Program-made: the position numbers and the translations under genes
Shown: positions 30,217 through 38,248 of the stretch, one piece after another
Numbering within the stretch: position 1 is the stretch's first letter
Layout of the letters: each line of letters begins with the position of its first letter
Origin: Pseudomonadota bacterium
Lineage (GTDB): Bacteria > Myxococcota_A > Polyangia > GCA-2747355
Reading direction: 5' to 3'
DNA: 64,000 nucleotides
NCBI GenBank assembly: GCA_016711215.1
Contig: JADJTL010000002.1
Span: forward strand, 682,001-746,000
Notes under the pieces: model-generated
What the model saw: only the letters and a program-made list of their open reading frames with translations
Databases searched by the model: none
What the model was told of the DNA's origin: nothing

Positions 30217-30729
30217 TCAGACCGCGCGCACGTAGACGAGCTTGTCGTCGCCCGGGGCGTAGAACTCGGCCAGCCGCGCCTCCAGGGCGTAGCCGGCGCC
30301 GCTGTAGAAGCCGCGGGTCGGCTCGTAGCGCGGCTGCGACGAGGTCTCGATGTAGACGCGGCGTCCGCCGCTCGCCGCGATGCGCGCCTCGGCCTCGCGC
30401 AGCAGCCAACGCCCGATGCCCTGGCCGCGCCAGCGCTCATCGATCGCGATCCAGTACAAGTCGTAGCTGCCCAGCGTGCAGGCGATCGGGCCGAAGCAGG
30501 CATAGCCCAAGCTGGCGCCCTCGCGATCGGCGAAGAGAAACTCGTAGCCGCTGGCGGCGCCCCGTCCGAGGCGCTCCTGCACCAGCTCGACGGCGACGTC
30601 GATCTCGTCGGGGCGAAAGAAACCGGTCGAGGTGACGATCGCGCGCACGCCCTCGAGGTCGGCGGGGCGCGGGGCCTCGCGGAGCACAATCCCCGCCAGG
30701 CCGGCGCTGGCTGGAGCAGCGGCGCTCAC
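30217..30729 (-). CDS. GNAT-family N-acetyltransferase
   Basis: 170 residues from a GTG that overlaps the stop of the ATP-grasp gene (GTGA). The acetyl-CoA pyrophosphate loop is 'RWRGQGIGRWLLREAE' near residue 110, preceded by 'YDLYWIAIDE' and followed by 'RVYIETSSQPRYEPTRGFYS', typical GNAT segments. The acceptor is unknown. Coupling to an ATP-grasp ligase and proximity to a lysine 2,3-aminomutase suggest an amino group on beta-lysine or a derived amide. It is shorter than the acetyltransferase AblB of N-epsilon-acetyl-beta-lysine synthesis (about 270 residues), so it is not simply that enzyme. Confidence 0.88.
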   Translation of the reverse strand: MSAAAPASAGLAGIVLREAPRPADLEGVRAIVTSTGFFRPDEIDVAVELVQERLGRGAASGYEFLFADREGASLGYACFGPIACTLGSYDLYWIAIDERWRGQGIGRWLLREAEARIAASGGRRVYIETSSQPRYEPTRGFYSGAGYALEARLAEFYAPGDDKLVYVRAV

Positions 30730-32837
30730 CTCGCGCCGCCCGGGCGCGCCGGCGCCCGCCCGCCAGCGGCGACGATGCGCTCGATCATCGCGTCGAAGCT
30801 CAGTCCGGAGCGAGCGGCAGCCGCGGCGAAGCCGGCGTCCGGCGAGAGGCAGGGGTTGGCGTTGATCTCCAGCACCCAGGGGCGCCCCGCCGCGTCGACC
30901 CGGAAGTCGACGCGCGCGTAGCCGCCGAGCCCGAAGAGCGCCCAGCAGCGGCGCGCCAGGTCGCTCAGCGCCGTCAGCAAGGGCGCATCCCCCTCCGGGA
31001 AGTCGAAGCGGCGCGGCGTGTGGTGATATGCATGCGAGCTGCTGTCCCACTTGGCGCGGTAGTCGACGATGTGCGGCTCGCCGAGAGCGAAGTCCTCGAA
31101 GAGGATCTCCGCCGGTGGCAGCAGCGCGCAGCTCGTCGCGTCGTCAGGCGCCGCCAGCAGGGCCAGGTTGAACTCGCGCCCCTCGATGAAGCGCTCCGCG
31201 AAGAGCGCCAGCCCGACCGCAGCGGCCCGCGCCGCGAGGGCGTGACGCAGCTCGTCGGCGCTGACCACGTCGACCAAGGCGCCCCGGTCGAGACCCACCG
31301 AGCCGTGCTCCGCGATCGGCTTGAGCAGGTAGCGCGCGGCCGGCAGCGCGACGCCCCGCGTGAGCTCGGACGCCGCGAACCAAGGGGGCGTGGGAACGCC
31401 GGCGGCGGCCAGCAGGCGCTTGGCGACCAGCTTGTCAGAGGTCTGAAAGATCGCGCTTGCGGCGCAGCCGGTGTAGGGCACCCCGAGGGTGTCGAGCATC
31501 GTGGGCACGAGGTGCACCAGGCGCTCCCGCTGAGCCAGGGACTCGACGAGGTTGAAGACCAGCCGCGGCTGCAGCCGCGCGACTTCTTGCTCGAGCGCCC
31601 CGAGGTCGAGCCCCACTGCTCGCGTTTGATTGGCGATCCCGCCCGCCCGCAGGGCTGCAGCGACCGCCTCGGCCTGGACGAGCGCGTCCTGCTCGTCGGT
31701 GCGCGCCGAGGGCGGGAGCGCGTCGTGAAGAATCAGCACGGGTCCACCAGCCGCTGGCGTCGGCGCTGCAGCGCTCGCGGCGCTGGCGCCAGGCCTCGCT
31801 GCTGCTGGCGCCGCTGATCGGCCGAGGTGCCAGGCCCCATCGCCGGCCCCGTCGCGCCCCGGGTCGCGCACGCGTTCGCTGGCCGAGGCGACGATTCGGC
31901 CGATCAGCGCCTCGTAGCTCAGGCCAGCGAGCTGGCAGACGATCGGCAGGTCGGAGTGCGAGGGGTGCAACCCGGGGAGCGGGTTCGCCTCGATGATCTG
32001 CCAGCCTCCCGCGGCGTCCTGGCGCAGATCGACGCGCCCGCCATCGCGGCAGCCGAGGCCTCGGTAGGCCGCCAGCGCGAGTCGTGCGGCCTGCGCGGCG
32101 TCGTCGTCACTGGCCAGGCGGTACTGGCAGAGCTCCTCGCAGAGCTCCTTGTTCTGGTAGGTGTAGGCGCCCGGTTCAGCGCCGGCGAGCAAGGCGACCT
32201 CGAGCACCCCGATGACCTCGGCGCGCGGCCCTGTCCCGAGCACGCCGACGGTAACCTCGCGCCCCGGCAGGTAGGGCTCGACGAGCACCGGCTGCGCGAA
32301 GTCGACCAAGAGCCGCTTGCAAACGCGGGCCAGCGCCGCCGCGTCGTCGGCGCGTGAGTCCGGCCCCACGCCCTTGCTCGAACCCTCGTGCAGCGGCTTG
32401 GCGAAGACGGGAAAGGGCAGCCCGAGGCGCTCTAGATCGCGCTCCTCTGCGATCACCACGAAGGGCGTCGTCGGCAGGCCGAGGTCGCGCAGCACGCGCT
32501 TCGCCGCGGCCTTGTCGAGCGTCAGCGCGCAGACCAGGGGGTCGCCAAAGGTGGCCGGAACGCCGTAGGCATCGAGCAGCGCGGGCACCAGCGCCTCGCG
32601 GCCGCGGCCGCCGCAGCTCTCGGCGAGGTTGAAGACCAGATCCCAGCGCGCCCCTGCGAGGAGCCGCTGCATCAGCTCGACGGCCCCGCCGATGCGCTCG
32701 ACCGCGTGACCGTGCGCCGCGACTGCGCTGGCGATCGCCTCGATGGTGCTGCCGCGATCGAACTCCGCGACGGCGGCTTCGGTCCAGCCCCGCGCCAGGT
32801 AGTCATCGCGCAGGTCGTAGGTCAGCCCGATCTGCAT
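30726..32837 (-). CDS. Tandem D-Ala-D-Ala-ligase-like ATP-grasp fusion protein
   Basis: 703 residues with two complete ATP-grasp ligase modules in one chain. Module 1 (about 1-330) has 'DLVFNLAESCGG', 'FAKPLHEGSSKGVG' (ATP loop), 'VLVEPYLPGREVTVGVLG' and 'WQIIEANPLPGLHPS'. Module 2 (about 375-695) has 'LVFNLVESLAQRERLVHLVP', 'YLLKPIAEHGSVGLD', 'FAERFIEGREFNLALL' and 'WVLEINANPCLSPDAG'. Both keep the Mg-binding Asn-x-Asn/Pro region. A Pro/Ala linker joins them. Genuine D-Ala-D-Ala ligases are ~300-360 residues and single-domain, so this is a different ligase, probably forming one or two amide bonds on a small molecule. It lies between kamA and the GNAT gene. Confidence 0.9.
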   Translation of the reverse strand: MQIGLTYDLRDDYLARGWTEAAVAEFDRGSTIEAIASAVAAHGHAVERIGGAVELMQRLLAGARWDLVFNLAESCGGRGREALVPALLDAYGVPATFGDPLVCALTLDKAAAKRVLRDLGLPTTPFVVIAEERDLERLGLPFPVFAKPLHEGSSKGVGPDSRADDAAALARVCKRLLVDFAQPVLVEPYLPGREVTVGVLGTGPRAEVIGVLEVALLAGAEPGAYTYQNKELCEELCQYRLASDDDAAQAARLALAAYRGLGCRDGGRVDLRQDAAGGWQIIEANPLPGLHPSHSDLPIVCQLAGLSYEALIGRIVASASERVRDPGRDGAGDGAWHLGRSAAPAAARPGASAASAAAPTPAAGGPVLILHDALPPSARTDEQDALVQAEAVAAALRAGGIANQTRAVGLDLGALEQEVARLQPRLVFNLVESLAQRERLVHLVPTMLDTLGVPYTGCAASAIFQTSDKLVAKRLLAAAGVPTPPWFAASELTRGVALPAARYLLKPIAEHGSVGLDRGALVDVVSADELRHALAARAAAVGLALFAERFIEGREFNLALLAAPDDATSCALLPPAEILFEDFALGEPHIVDYRAKWDSSSHAYHHTPRRFDFPEGDAPLLTALSDLARRCWALFGLGGYARVDFRVDAAGRPWVLEINANPCLSPDAGFAAAAARSGLSFDAMIERIVAAGGRAPARPGGAR

Positions 32838-32907
32838 CGCCTCAGCCCGCCCTATCTCTGGCCCGCTCTAGCGCTGGCGCGCGCGAGCCGCGCCAGCGCC
32901 AGCCGCC

Positions 32908-34242
32908 TCAATCGTTGCCGGGCGGCAGGGGGTCAGGATAACGGTAGGTGTCGCCCTTGAAGTTGCGCAGCACCAGCTCGTCGCCGTCGCGGCCCACCAC
33001 GTAGTCGGGCGTCAGCGGGATCTTGCCGCCGCCGCCCGGCGCATCGATGACGAAGGCCGGTACGCAGTAGCCCGAGGTGTGGCCGCGCAACCCCTCCATC
33101 ACGCGTAGCCCCGTCTCTACCGGCGTGCGGAAGTGGCTGGAGCCCGCGATCGGATCCGCCTGGTAGATGTAATAGGGGCGGACGCGGATGCGGACCAATC
33201 CGCGCATCAGCGTCTTCATCGTCTCGGGGTCGTCATTGATGCCGCGCGAGAGCACTGTCTGGCTGCCCAGCGGGATGCCCGCGTCAGCCAGCCGACCGCA
33301 GGACTGGGCGACCTCGGGGGTCAGCTCGGTCGGGTGCATGGCGTGGACGCTGATGAAGAGCGGATGGTACCGGCGCAGCATCGCGCAGAGCGCGGGCGTG
33401 ATGCGCTGCGGAAGCACGACGGGGACCTTGCTACCGATGCGAATCAGCTCCAGGTGCGGAATCGCGCGCAGCCTCGAGATCAGCCACTCGAGCCGGTCGT
33501 CGCCCATCGTCAGCGGGTCGCCGCCAGAGATCAGCACGTCGCGGATCTGGGGCGTCGCCGCGATGTAGTCGATGGCGCGCTGGAACTGAGCGTTGTTGAA
33601 GTGATACTCGCCGGTCTTGCCGACCAGCCGAGCGCGCGTGCAGTAACGGCAGTAGGTCGCGCAGAAGCTGGTGACGAGGAAGAGCACGCGATCCGGGTAG
33701 CGATGCACCAGCCCCGGTACGGGCATGGCGTGATCCTCACCGAGCGGATCGGTGAGCTCGCCCGGGCTGACGACGAACTCGCCGCCGACGGGCACCATCG
33801 TCCGCCGCAGCGGATCGCGCGCGTCGTCGGGGTCCATCAGGGCGGCGTAGTAGGGTGTGATGCCGACGGGCAGCCGCTCGCCGAGGCGCGCCAACGCCCC
33901 GCTCTCGTCCTCGGAGAGCCGGAAGATGCGCTCCAGCTCCTCCCGATCGCGGATGCGGTGCCGGAGCTGCCACTTCCAGTCGGTCCAGTCGGCGTCGCTG
34001 ACCGCGGGAAAGGCCCGTTCGCGGAAGGCGCGTGCCTTGTCGCCAATGAAAAACCCCGCGCCAGAGGCTGCGGGGTCGACGGCGGCGAGCGCGGGGCGAC
34101 GGCTGCGCCCCTTTTGCCCGCGAGCAATGGTAAGCGGCGCCTGCAGCGGGTCGGGGTCGGCGTCATCGTCGCCGGCAGGTCGCTTCTGTTGCACGGGGCT
34201 CGTGCGTAGAGCATTGAGGGTCCGCGAGCGCATCATGACCAT
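32908..34242 (-). CDS. kamA: Lysine 2,3-aminomutase family radical SAM enzyme
   Basis: Converts L-lysine to L-beta-lysine with SAM, [4Fe-4S] and PLP. The 444-residue product starts at 34242 behind AAGGGAAG; the open frame reads 500 codons further upstream through the divergent regulator and that part is rejected. The radical SAM triad 'CATYCRYC' is near residue 196. The C-terminal 'YYIYQADP', 'GSSHFRTPVETG' and 'VIDAPGGGGKIPL' contain the PLP lysine and both Asp residues that bind the lysine epsilon-amine in characterised aminomutases, so lysine is the likely substrate. It is too long for EpmB. A 70-bp gap separates it from the ATP-grasp gene. Confidence 0.93.
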   Translation of the reverse strand: MVMMRSRTLNALRTSPVQQKRPAGDDDADPDPLQAPLTIARGQKGRSRRPALAAVDPAASGAGFFIGDKARAFRERAFPAVSDADWTDWKWQLRHRIRDREELERIFRLSEDESGALARLGERLPVGITPYYAALMDPDDARDPLRRTMVPVGGEFVVSPGELTDPLGEDHAMPVPGLVHRYPDRVLFLVTSFCATYCRYCTRARLVGKTGEYHFNNAQFQRAIDYIAATPQIRDVLISGGDPLTMGDDRLEWLISRLRAIPHLELIRIGSKVPVVLPQRITPALCAMLRRYHPLFISVHAMHPTELTPEVAQSCGRLADAGIPLGSQTVLSRGINDDPETMKTLMRGLVRIRVRPYYIYQADPIAGSSHFRTPVETGLRVMEGLRGHTSGYCVPAFVIDAPGGGGKIPLTPDYVVGRDGDELVLRNFKGDTYRYPDPLPPGND

Positions 34243-34437
34243 GGTGGCTGTTCTTCCCTTAAGCGCGGCTACCGGGGGATTGAGCGCACGCACAGCTCGC
34301 GCCGGCTGCAGGAGCTGCGTCGGAAATTGGTCGATCCAATCGGCATGCACCCTTGATCGCGAATATACTGCTAGCCGATCGGCGCGCAAGTTGTTTTGAG
34401 GCTTGCTCCAGGGCAAGCGAGGCAGGGGGGCGAAGCG
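34243..34437. promoter_or_regulatory. Divergent promoter region between kamA and the FHA-sigma54 activator
   Basis: 195 bp. TATACT at 34364-34369 inside an AT-rich patch is a good sigma70 -10 candidate for the rightward gene, but I see no matching -35 box at the usual distance. GGGAAG near 34250 is the kamA ribosome-binding site. Confidence 0.35.
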
Positions 34438-35787
34438 GTGGAGGCTCTGGACTACGCTGAGGAGACGCGGCAGCTGACGCCTGACGCGCGGATGCTGCAC
34501 CTGCGCCAATACAAGCTGGTGGTGCTCAACGGCCAAGAGCGCGGGCGGGAGGTCGTGGTGACCCACGACGCGCTCGGCATCGGCAAGGCGCCCGACAACG
34601 GTCTGGTGCTCAGCGATGATGCGATCTCGCGCCAGCATTGCGAGATTATCTGGGAGCCGCGCGGCTATCTGCTGCGCGACCTGCAGTCGACCAACGGCAC
34701 CCGGCTCAACGGCGCCGAGGTGCGCGAAGCGTACCTGACCAGCGGAGCGGTGATCGGCATCGGCGCGATCGACCTGCGCTTTCGCCTGGCGGAGCGCCGC
34801 ATCGAGATCCTGCCGAGCGAGCACGAACGGCTCGGCGAGCTGGTGGGCCGCAGTCTGGCGATGCGTGAGATCTTCGGCCTGATCGAGCAGATCGCGCCGA
34901 CCGATGCCACCGTGCTGATCGCCGGCGAGACGGGGACCGGCAAGGACCTCGTCGCGCGCACGCTGCATCGACTGAGCCCGCGCGCTGCCGGCCCCTTCGT
35001 CGTCGTCGACTGCGGCGCGGTCAGCGGCTCCTTGATCGAGTCGGAGCTCTTCGGCCATGAGAAGGGCTCGTTCACCGGCGCCACGGCGGCGCGGCTGGGC
35101 GCCTTCGAGCAGGCCAACGGCGGGACGATCTTTCTCGACGAATTGGGCGAGCTGAGTCTCGAGCTGCAGCCCAAGCTGCTGCGCGTGCTCGAGCAGCGCG
35201 AGTTCCGCCGCGTGGGTGGAAATAGGCCGATCCACGTCGACATCCGCGTGTTGGCCGCGACGCGCAAGAACCTGCGCGCCGAGGTCGAGCAGGGCAACTT
35301 CCGCGAGGATCTCTTCTTCCGCCTCTCGGTGGTCCCGCTCTATGTCCCAGCGCTGCGCGAGCGCAAGCAGGACATCCCGCTGCTGGTCGCCGAGTTCGAG
35401 CGGCAATTCGCGGCCGGTGCCGGCGCCGTGCCGCCCGAGGCGCTCGAGATGATGCTCAATCACGATTGGCCGGGCAACGTGCGCGAGCTGCGCAATGTCT
35501 TCGAGCGCGGGATCTACTTCTCGAAGCAACTGGGTGCCGACGCCTTCGGCCTCACCGATCTCGTACCCTTCGGCTCGACCGCGCTGCCGGTGGCGCACGA
35601 TCTCAGCTTCGATCCGCAGGCCTCCTACGGCGCCAACAAGCAGCACTGGAATGATGAGCTCGAGCGCCGCTACGTGGCCTGGCTGCTGCAGCGCACCAAC
35701 GGCAACCTGACCCGCGCCGCGCGCGAGGCCGAGATGGATCGCAAGCATCTGCGCAAGCTGCTGCGCAAATACGGCGTGCGCGGCTGA
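34438..35787 (+). CDS. FHA-domain sigma54-dependent transcriptional activator
   Basis: 449 residues from the GTG at 34438, preceded by a purine-rich AGGGGGG; an in-frame TTG at 34396 is possible but less likely. An N-terminal FHA domain (about 20-120: 'ISRQHCEI' and 'LQSTNGTRLNG') reads phospho-threonine marks. The AAA+ domain has Walker A 'GETGTGKD', the sigma54-contacting loop 'GSFTGA', Walker B 'GGTIFLDELGEL' and the 'WPGNVRELRN' element. A Fis-type helix-turn-helix ends the protein ('NLTRAAREAEMDRKHLRKLL'). Such FHA activators work with Ser/Thr kinases and are abundant in myxobacteria. The target operon is unknown; kamA is divergent from it. Confidence 0.93.
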   Translation: MEALDYAEETRQLTPDARMLHLRQYKLVVLNGQERGREVVVTHDALGIGKAPDNGLVLSDDAISRQHCEIIWEPRGYLLRDLQSTNGTRLNGAEVREAYLTSGAVIGIGAIDLRFRLAERRIEILPSEHERLGELVGRSLAMREIFGLIEQIAPTDATVLIAGETGTGKDLVARTLHRLSPRAAGPFVVVDCGAVSGSLIESELFGHEKGSFTGATAARLGAFEQANGGTIFLDELGELSLELQPKLLRVLEQREFRRVGGNRPIHVDIRVLAATRKNLRAEVEQGNFREDLFFRLSVVPLYVPALRERKQDIPLLVAEFERQFAAGAGAVPPEALEMMLNHDWPGNVRELRNVFERGIYFSKQLGADAFGLTDLVPFGSTALPVAHDLSFDPQASYGANKQHWNDELERRYVAWLLQRTNGNLTRAAREAEMDRKHLRKLLRKYGVRG

Positions 35788-35823
35788 TCGCCGCCCGGTG
35801 CGGCGGCGGCGGCGGGCCCCTGC

Positions 35824-36702
35824 TCAGCCGACGACGCAGTTGCGGCCGGCGCGCTTGGCCTTGTAGAGGTTACCGTCGGCGCGCTTGATGAACGAGTGCA
35901 CGTCGATCGTCTCACCTTCGATCGTCGCGACGCCGACGCTGGCGGTGACGTTGATCAGCTCGCCCTCGAATTCGACGGGATCGGTGCCAACCAGCCGGCG
36001 CAGCTGCTCGCCGAACTCGAGCGCGCCGATGTGGCCAGCCTCCGGGAGCACGACCACGAACTCCTCGCCGCCGTAGCGCGCGATCACCTCCTCGCGGCGG
36101 ACCCGGCCATGGATCCGCCGAATCAGCTCGCGCAGCACATGATCACCCGTCAGGTGGCCGTGGTTGTCGTTGACCGCCTTGAAGTGATCGAGGTCGAACA
36201 TCACGAGCGAGAGCGGTCGCTGATAGCGGACGCAGCGCGCCACCTCGCGCTCGAGGTAGTCGAGGAGGAAGCGCTTGTTGTGCGCGTCGGTCAGCGCATC
36301 GACGATCGTCATCCGATAGATCGCCTCGTGGTAGTCGGACTCGATGTTGCCGCCGAGCAGGAACTTGAAGATCGTGTTGCCGACCTGGACGAGGTCGCTG
36401 TTGCGCAGGGCCTGCCGCTTGACGGGGCGCTCATTGACGTAGGTGCCGTTGGTGCTGTCGAGGTCCTCGATCAGCACCTGATCGCCCTCCTTGCGCAGCC
36501 AGACGTGTTGGCGCGAGACGCAGTCGAGGTCGATCTGGATGTGGCAGTCTTGGCCGCGGCCGATGTACATGCTGCTGTCGCCGAGGGGGAAGCGCTTACC
36601 CATCAGCGGGCCTGGCGGATAGATCAGGACGAGGCAGGCCTCACCGGCCAGCGCCTCGGGCAGCTTGACAGCCGTGATCCTGGTTTTCCACTCTTCGGCC
36701 AT
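35824..36702 (-). CDS. FHA-GGDEF protein, probable diguanylate cyclase
   Basis: 292 residues. The N-terminal FHA domain has 'MYIGRGQDCHI', 'CVSRQHVWL' and 'LDSTNGTYVNERPV'. The GGDEF domain has 'DALTDAHNKRF', 'MFDLDHFKAVND' (Mg site) and the active motif 'RYGGEEFVVVL'. The position of the inhibitory I-site reads RREE rather than RxxD, so product inhibition may be weak. It would make cyclic di-GMP under control of a phospho-threonine partner. The start at 36702 ('MAEEWKTR') is preferred to one 17 codons earlier by resemblance to related proteins; both have weak ribosome-binding sites. Confidence 0.9.
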   Translation of the reverse strand: MAEEWKTRITAVKLPEALAGEACLVLIYPPGPLMGKRFPLGDSSMYIGRGQDCHIQIDLDCVSRQHVWLRKEGDQVLIEDLDSTNGTYVNERPVKRQALRNSDLVQVGNTIFKFLLGGNIESDYHEAIYRMTIVDALTDAHNKRFLLDYLEREVARCVRYQRPLSLVMFDLDHFKAVNDNHGHLTGDHVLRELIRRIHGRVRREEVIARYGGEEFVVVLPEAGHIGALEFGEQLRRLVGTDPVEFEGELINVTASVGVATIEGETIDVHSFIKRADGNLYKAKRAGRNCVVG

Positions 36703-36852
36703 CGACTGAACCGTCACCCCGCTCGCAGCATGCGCAGGGCCGCGGACGACCATTGATCATCCGCCGAGCGGGCCCAATGCGGCTACGAGTGTGGCATTGT
36801 AGGCTCAGCAGCGGTCGCAGCGCTACTCGCCTCTGCAAGCGCGGGCTCGGCC

Positions 36853-38013
36853 TCAGCGGGAGGCGAGGGCCTCGGCCGTTGGGCCGTGACGCACCCCGCC
36901 CTCGTGCGTGACGGCGCTGGCCGTGAGGATCTCATCCTGCCAGTCGAGCGCGAGCTGGCCGTCCTTGTCGAGCAGCGGCTGCGTGAAGGCGAGCACGTTG
37001 CGCGCGTAGAGCTCGCTGGCGTGCTGGGCGAGCGTGCTCGGCAGATTCGTCGGGCCGATGATCGTCACGCCATGGCGGACGATCGTCTGGTCGGCGAGCG
37101 TCTCGGCGCAGTTGCCGCCCTGCTCGGCCGCCAGATCGACGACCACGGCGCCCGGTCGCATGCGTTGCAGCAACTCGCTCGGAATCAGCAGGGGCGCGCG
37201 CTTGCCCGCGACGAGCGCGGTGGTGATCACGACGTCGGCCTCCGCCACGTGTTGGCCGACGGCCTCGCGCTGTTGCGCGAGCAACTCCGGACTGGCCTCG
37301 CGGGCATAGCCGCCCTCGTCTTGCAGGTCGGCTGCTCCGGCGACCGTGATGAACTTGGCGCCGAGGCTCTCGACCTGCTCTTTGACCGCCAGCCGCACGT
37401 CCGTCGCCCAGACCTGGGCGCCCAGTCGCTTGGCCGTGGCGATCGCCTGGAGGCCGGCGACACCGGCGCCCATGATCACGACTTTGGCCGACTTCACCGT
37501 GCCGGCGGCCGTCATCAGCAGCGGGAAGAACTTCGGCAGGGCGTTGGCAGCGACCAGCACGGCCTTGTAGCCCGCGATGTTGCTCTGCGAGCTGAGCGCG
37601 TCCATCTTCTGCGCGCGGGTGATGCGCGGGACGAGGTACATGGAGAAGGCGCTGACGCGTCCCGTGGCGAGCAAGCGCACGGCGTCGAGCTGATCCTGGG
37701 GGAGCAGCAGCGAGACCAGGATGGCTCCTGGTTTGAGGAGCTCAGCCTCGTGGCGGCCGAGCGCGGGGTTGTTTAGGGGTCCGCGCACCTTGAGCACGAT
37801 GTCGGCCGCGGCGTAGCCCGCCGCCGTGTCGCCTTGTAGCTCGGCGCCCGCGCCGCCGTAGGCGCCGTCGGTGAAGTAGGCGCCCTCGCCAGCGCCGCTC
37901 TCGACGGTGACGCTGAGGCCGAGCTGCAGCAGCCGGCGCACTGTCTCCGGCGTGCCGGCAACGCGCTGCTCGCCCGAGGCGATCTCGCGGGGAATGAAGA
38001 CGTTAAGCTTCAC
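36853..38013 (-). CDS. pntAA: NAD(P) transhydrogenase alpha subunit, NAD-binding part
   Basis: 386 residues from a GTG preceded by GGAGAG. It matches the soluble NAD-binding domain of proton-translocating transhydrogenase: 'FIPREIASGEQRVAGTPET', 'PRITRAQKMDALSSQSNIA', the Rossmann loop 'IMGAGVAGLQAIATAKRLGA' and 'VDLAAEQGGNCAET'. It is related to alanine dehydrogenase but the SQSNIAGYKAV segment points to PntAA. The membrane domain (PntAB) and PntB, normally the next genes, are absent: a GGDEF gene follows. They must be elsewhere, or this protein acts alone. Confidence 0.88.
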   Translation of the reverse strand: MKLNVFIPREIASGEQRVAGTPETVRRLLQLGLSVTVESGAGEGAYFTDGAYGGAGAELQGDTAAGYAAADIVLKVRGPLNNPALGRHEAELLKPGAILVSLLLPQDQLDAVRLLATGRVSAFSMYLVPRITRAQKMDALSSQSNIAGYKAVLVAANALPKFFPLLMTAAGTVKSAKVVIMGAGVAGLQAIATAKRLGAQVWATDVRLAVKEQVESLGAKFITVAGAADLQDEGGYAREASPELLAQQREAVGQHVAEADVVITTALVAGKRAPLLIPSELLQRMRPGAVVVDLAAEQGGNCAETLADQTIVRHGVTIIGPTNLPSTLAQHASELYARNVLAFTQPLLDKDGQLALDWQDEILTASAVTHEGGVRHGPTAEALASR

Positions 38014-38248
38014 GGTGGCCGCTCTCCGTCGTTGGGGTGGGCCCTGGTCGGGGCGAGCACTCGCCCCAATCCCTGCCTTCTCTTGCCACGAAGGCATGGC
38101 CAGGGGCAACTGCGCCGCCGCCGCTGGGCTGGCAACAGGGCGGGTCGCTGCGCTAGCGCGTCGCGCGACCTGCCCGGCGGTGCTATCAAAGAGCGATGCC
38201 GACCCAACCCGCGCTCACGCTCCAAGTGGCGCCGACGAGGACCGCCAG

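Noticed and set aside
30186..30689. An N-terminal extension of the glycerol kinase frame.
   Set aside because: It overlaps the GNAT gene in another frame and has no kinase-like sequence; glycerol kinase starts at 30185.
32908..34242. EpmB (EF-P lysine modification) as the identity of the aminomutase.
   Set aside because: At 444 residues with the full C-terminal substrate-binding region it matches true lysine 2,3-aminomutases, and no epmA is adjacent.
34243..35748. A 502-codon N-terminal extension of kamA.
   Set aside because: It runs antisense through the FHA-sigma54 activator. The shorter start has a ribosome-binding site and gives normal aminomutase length.
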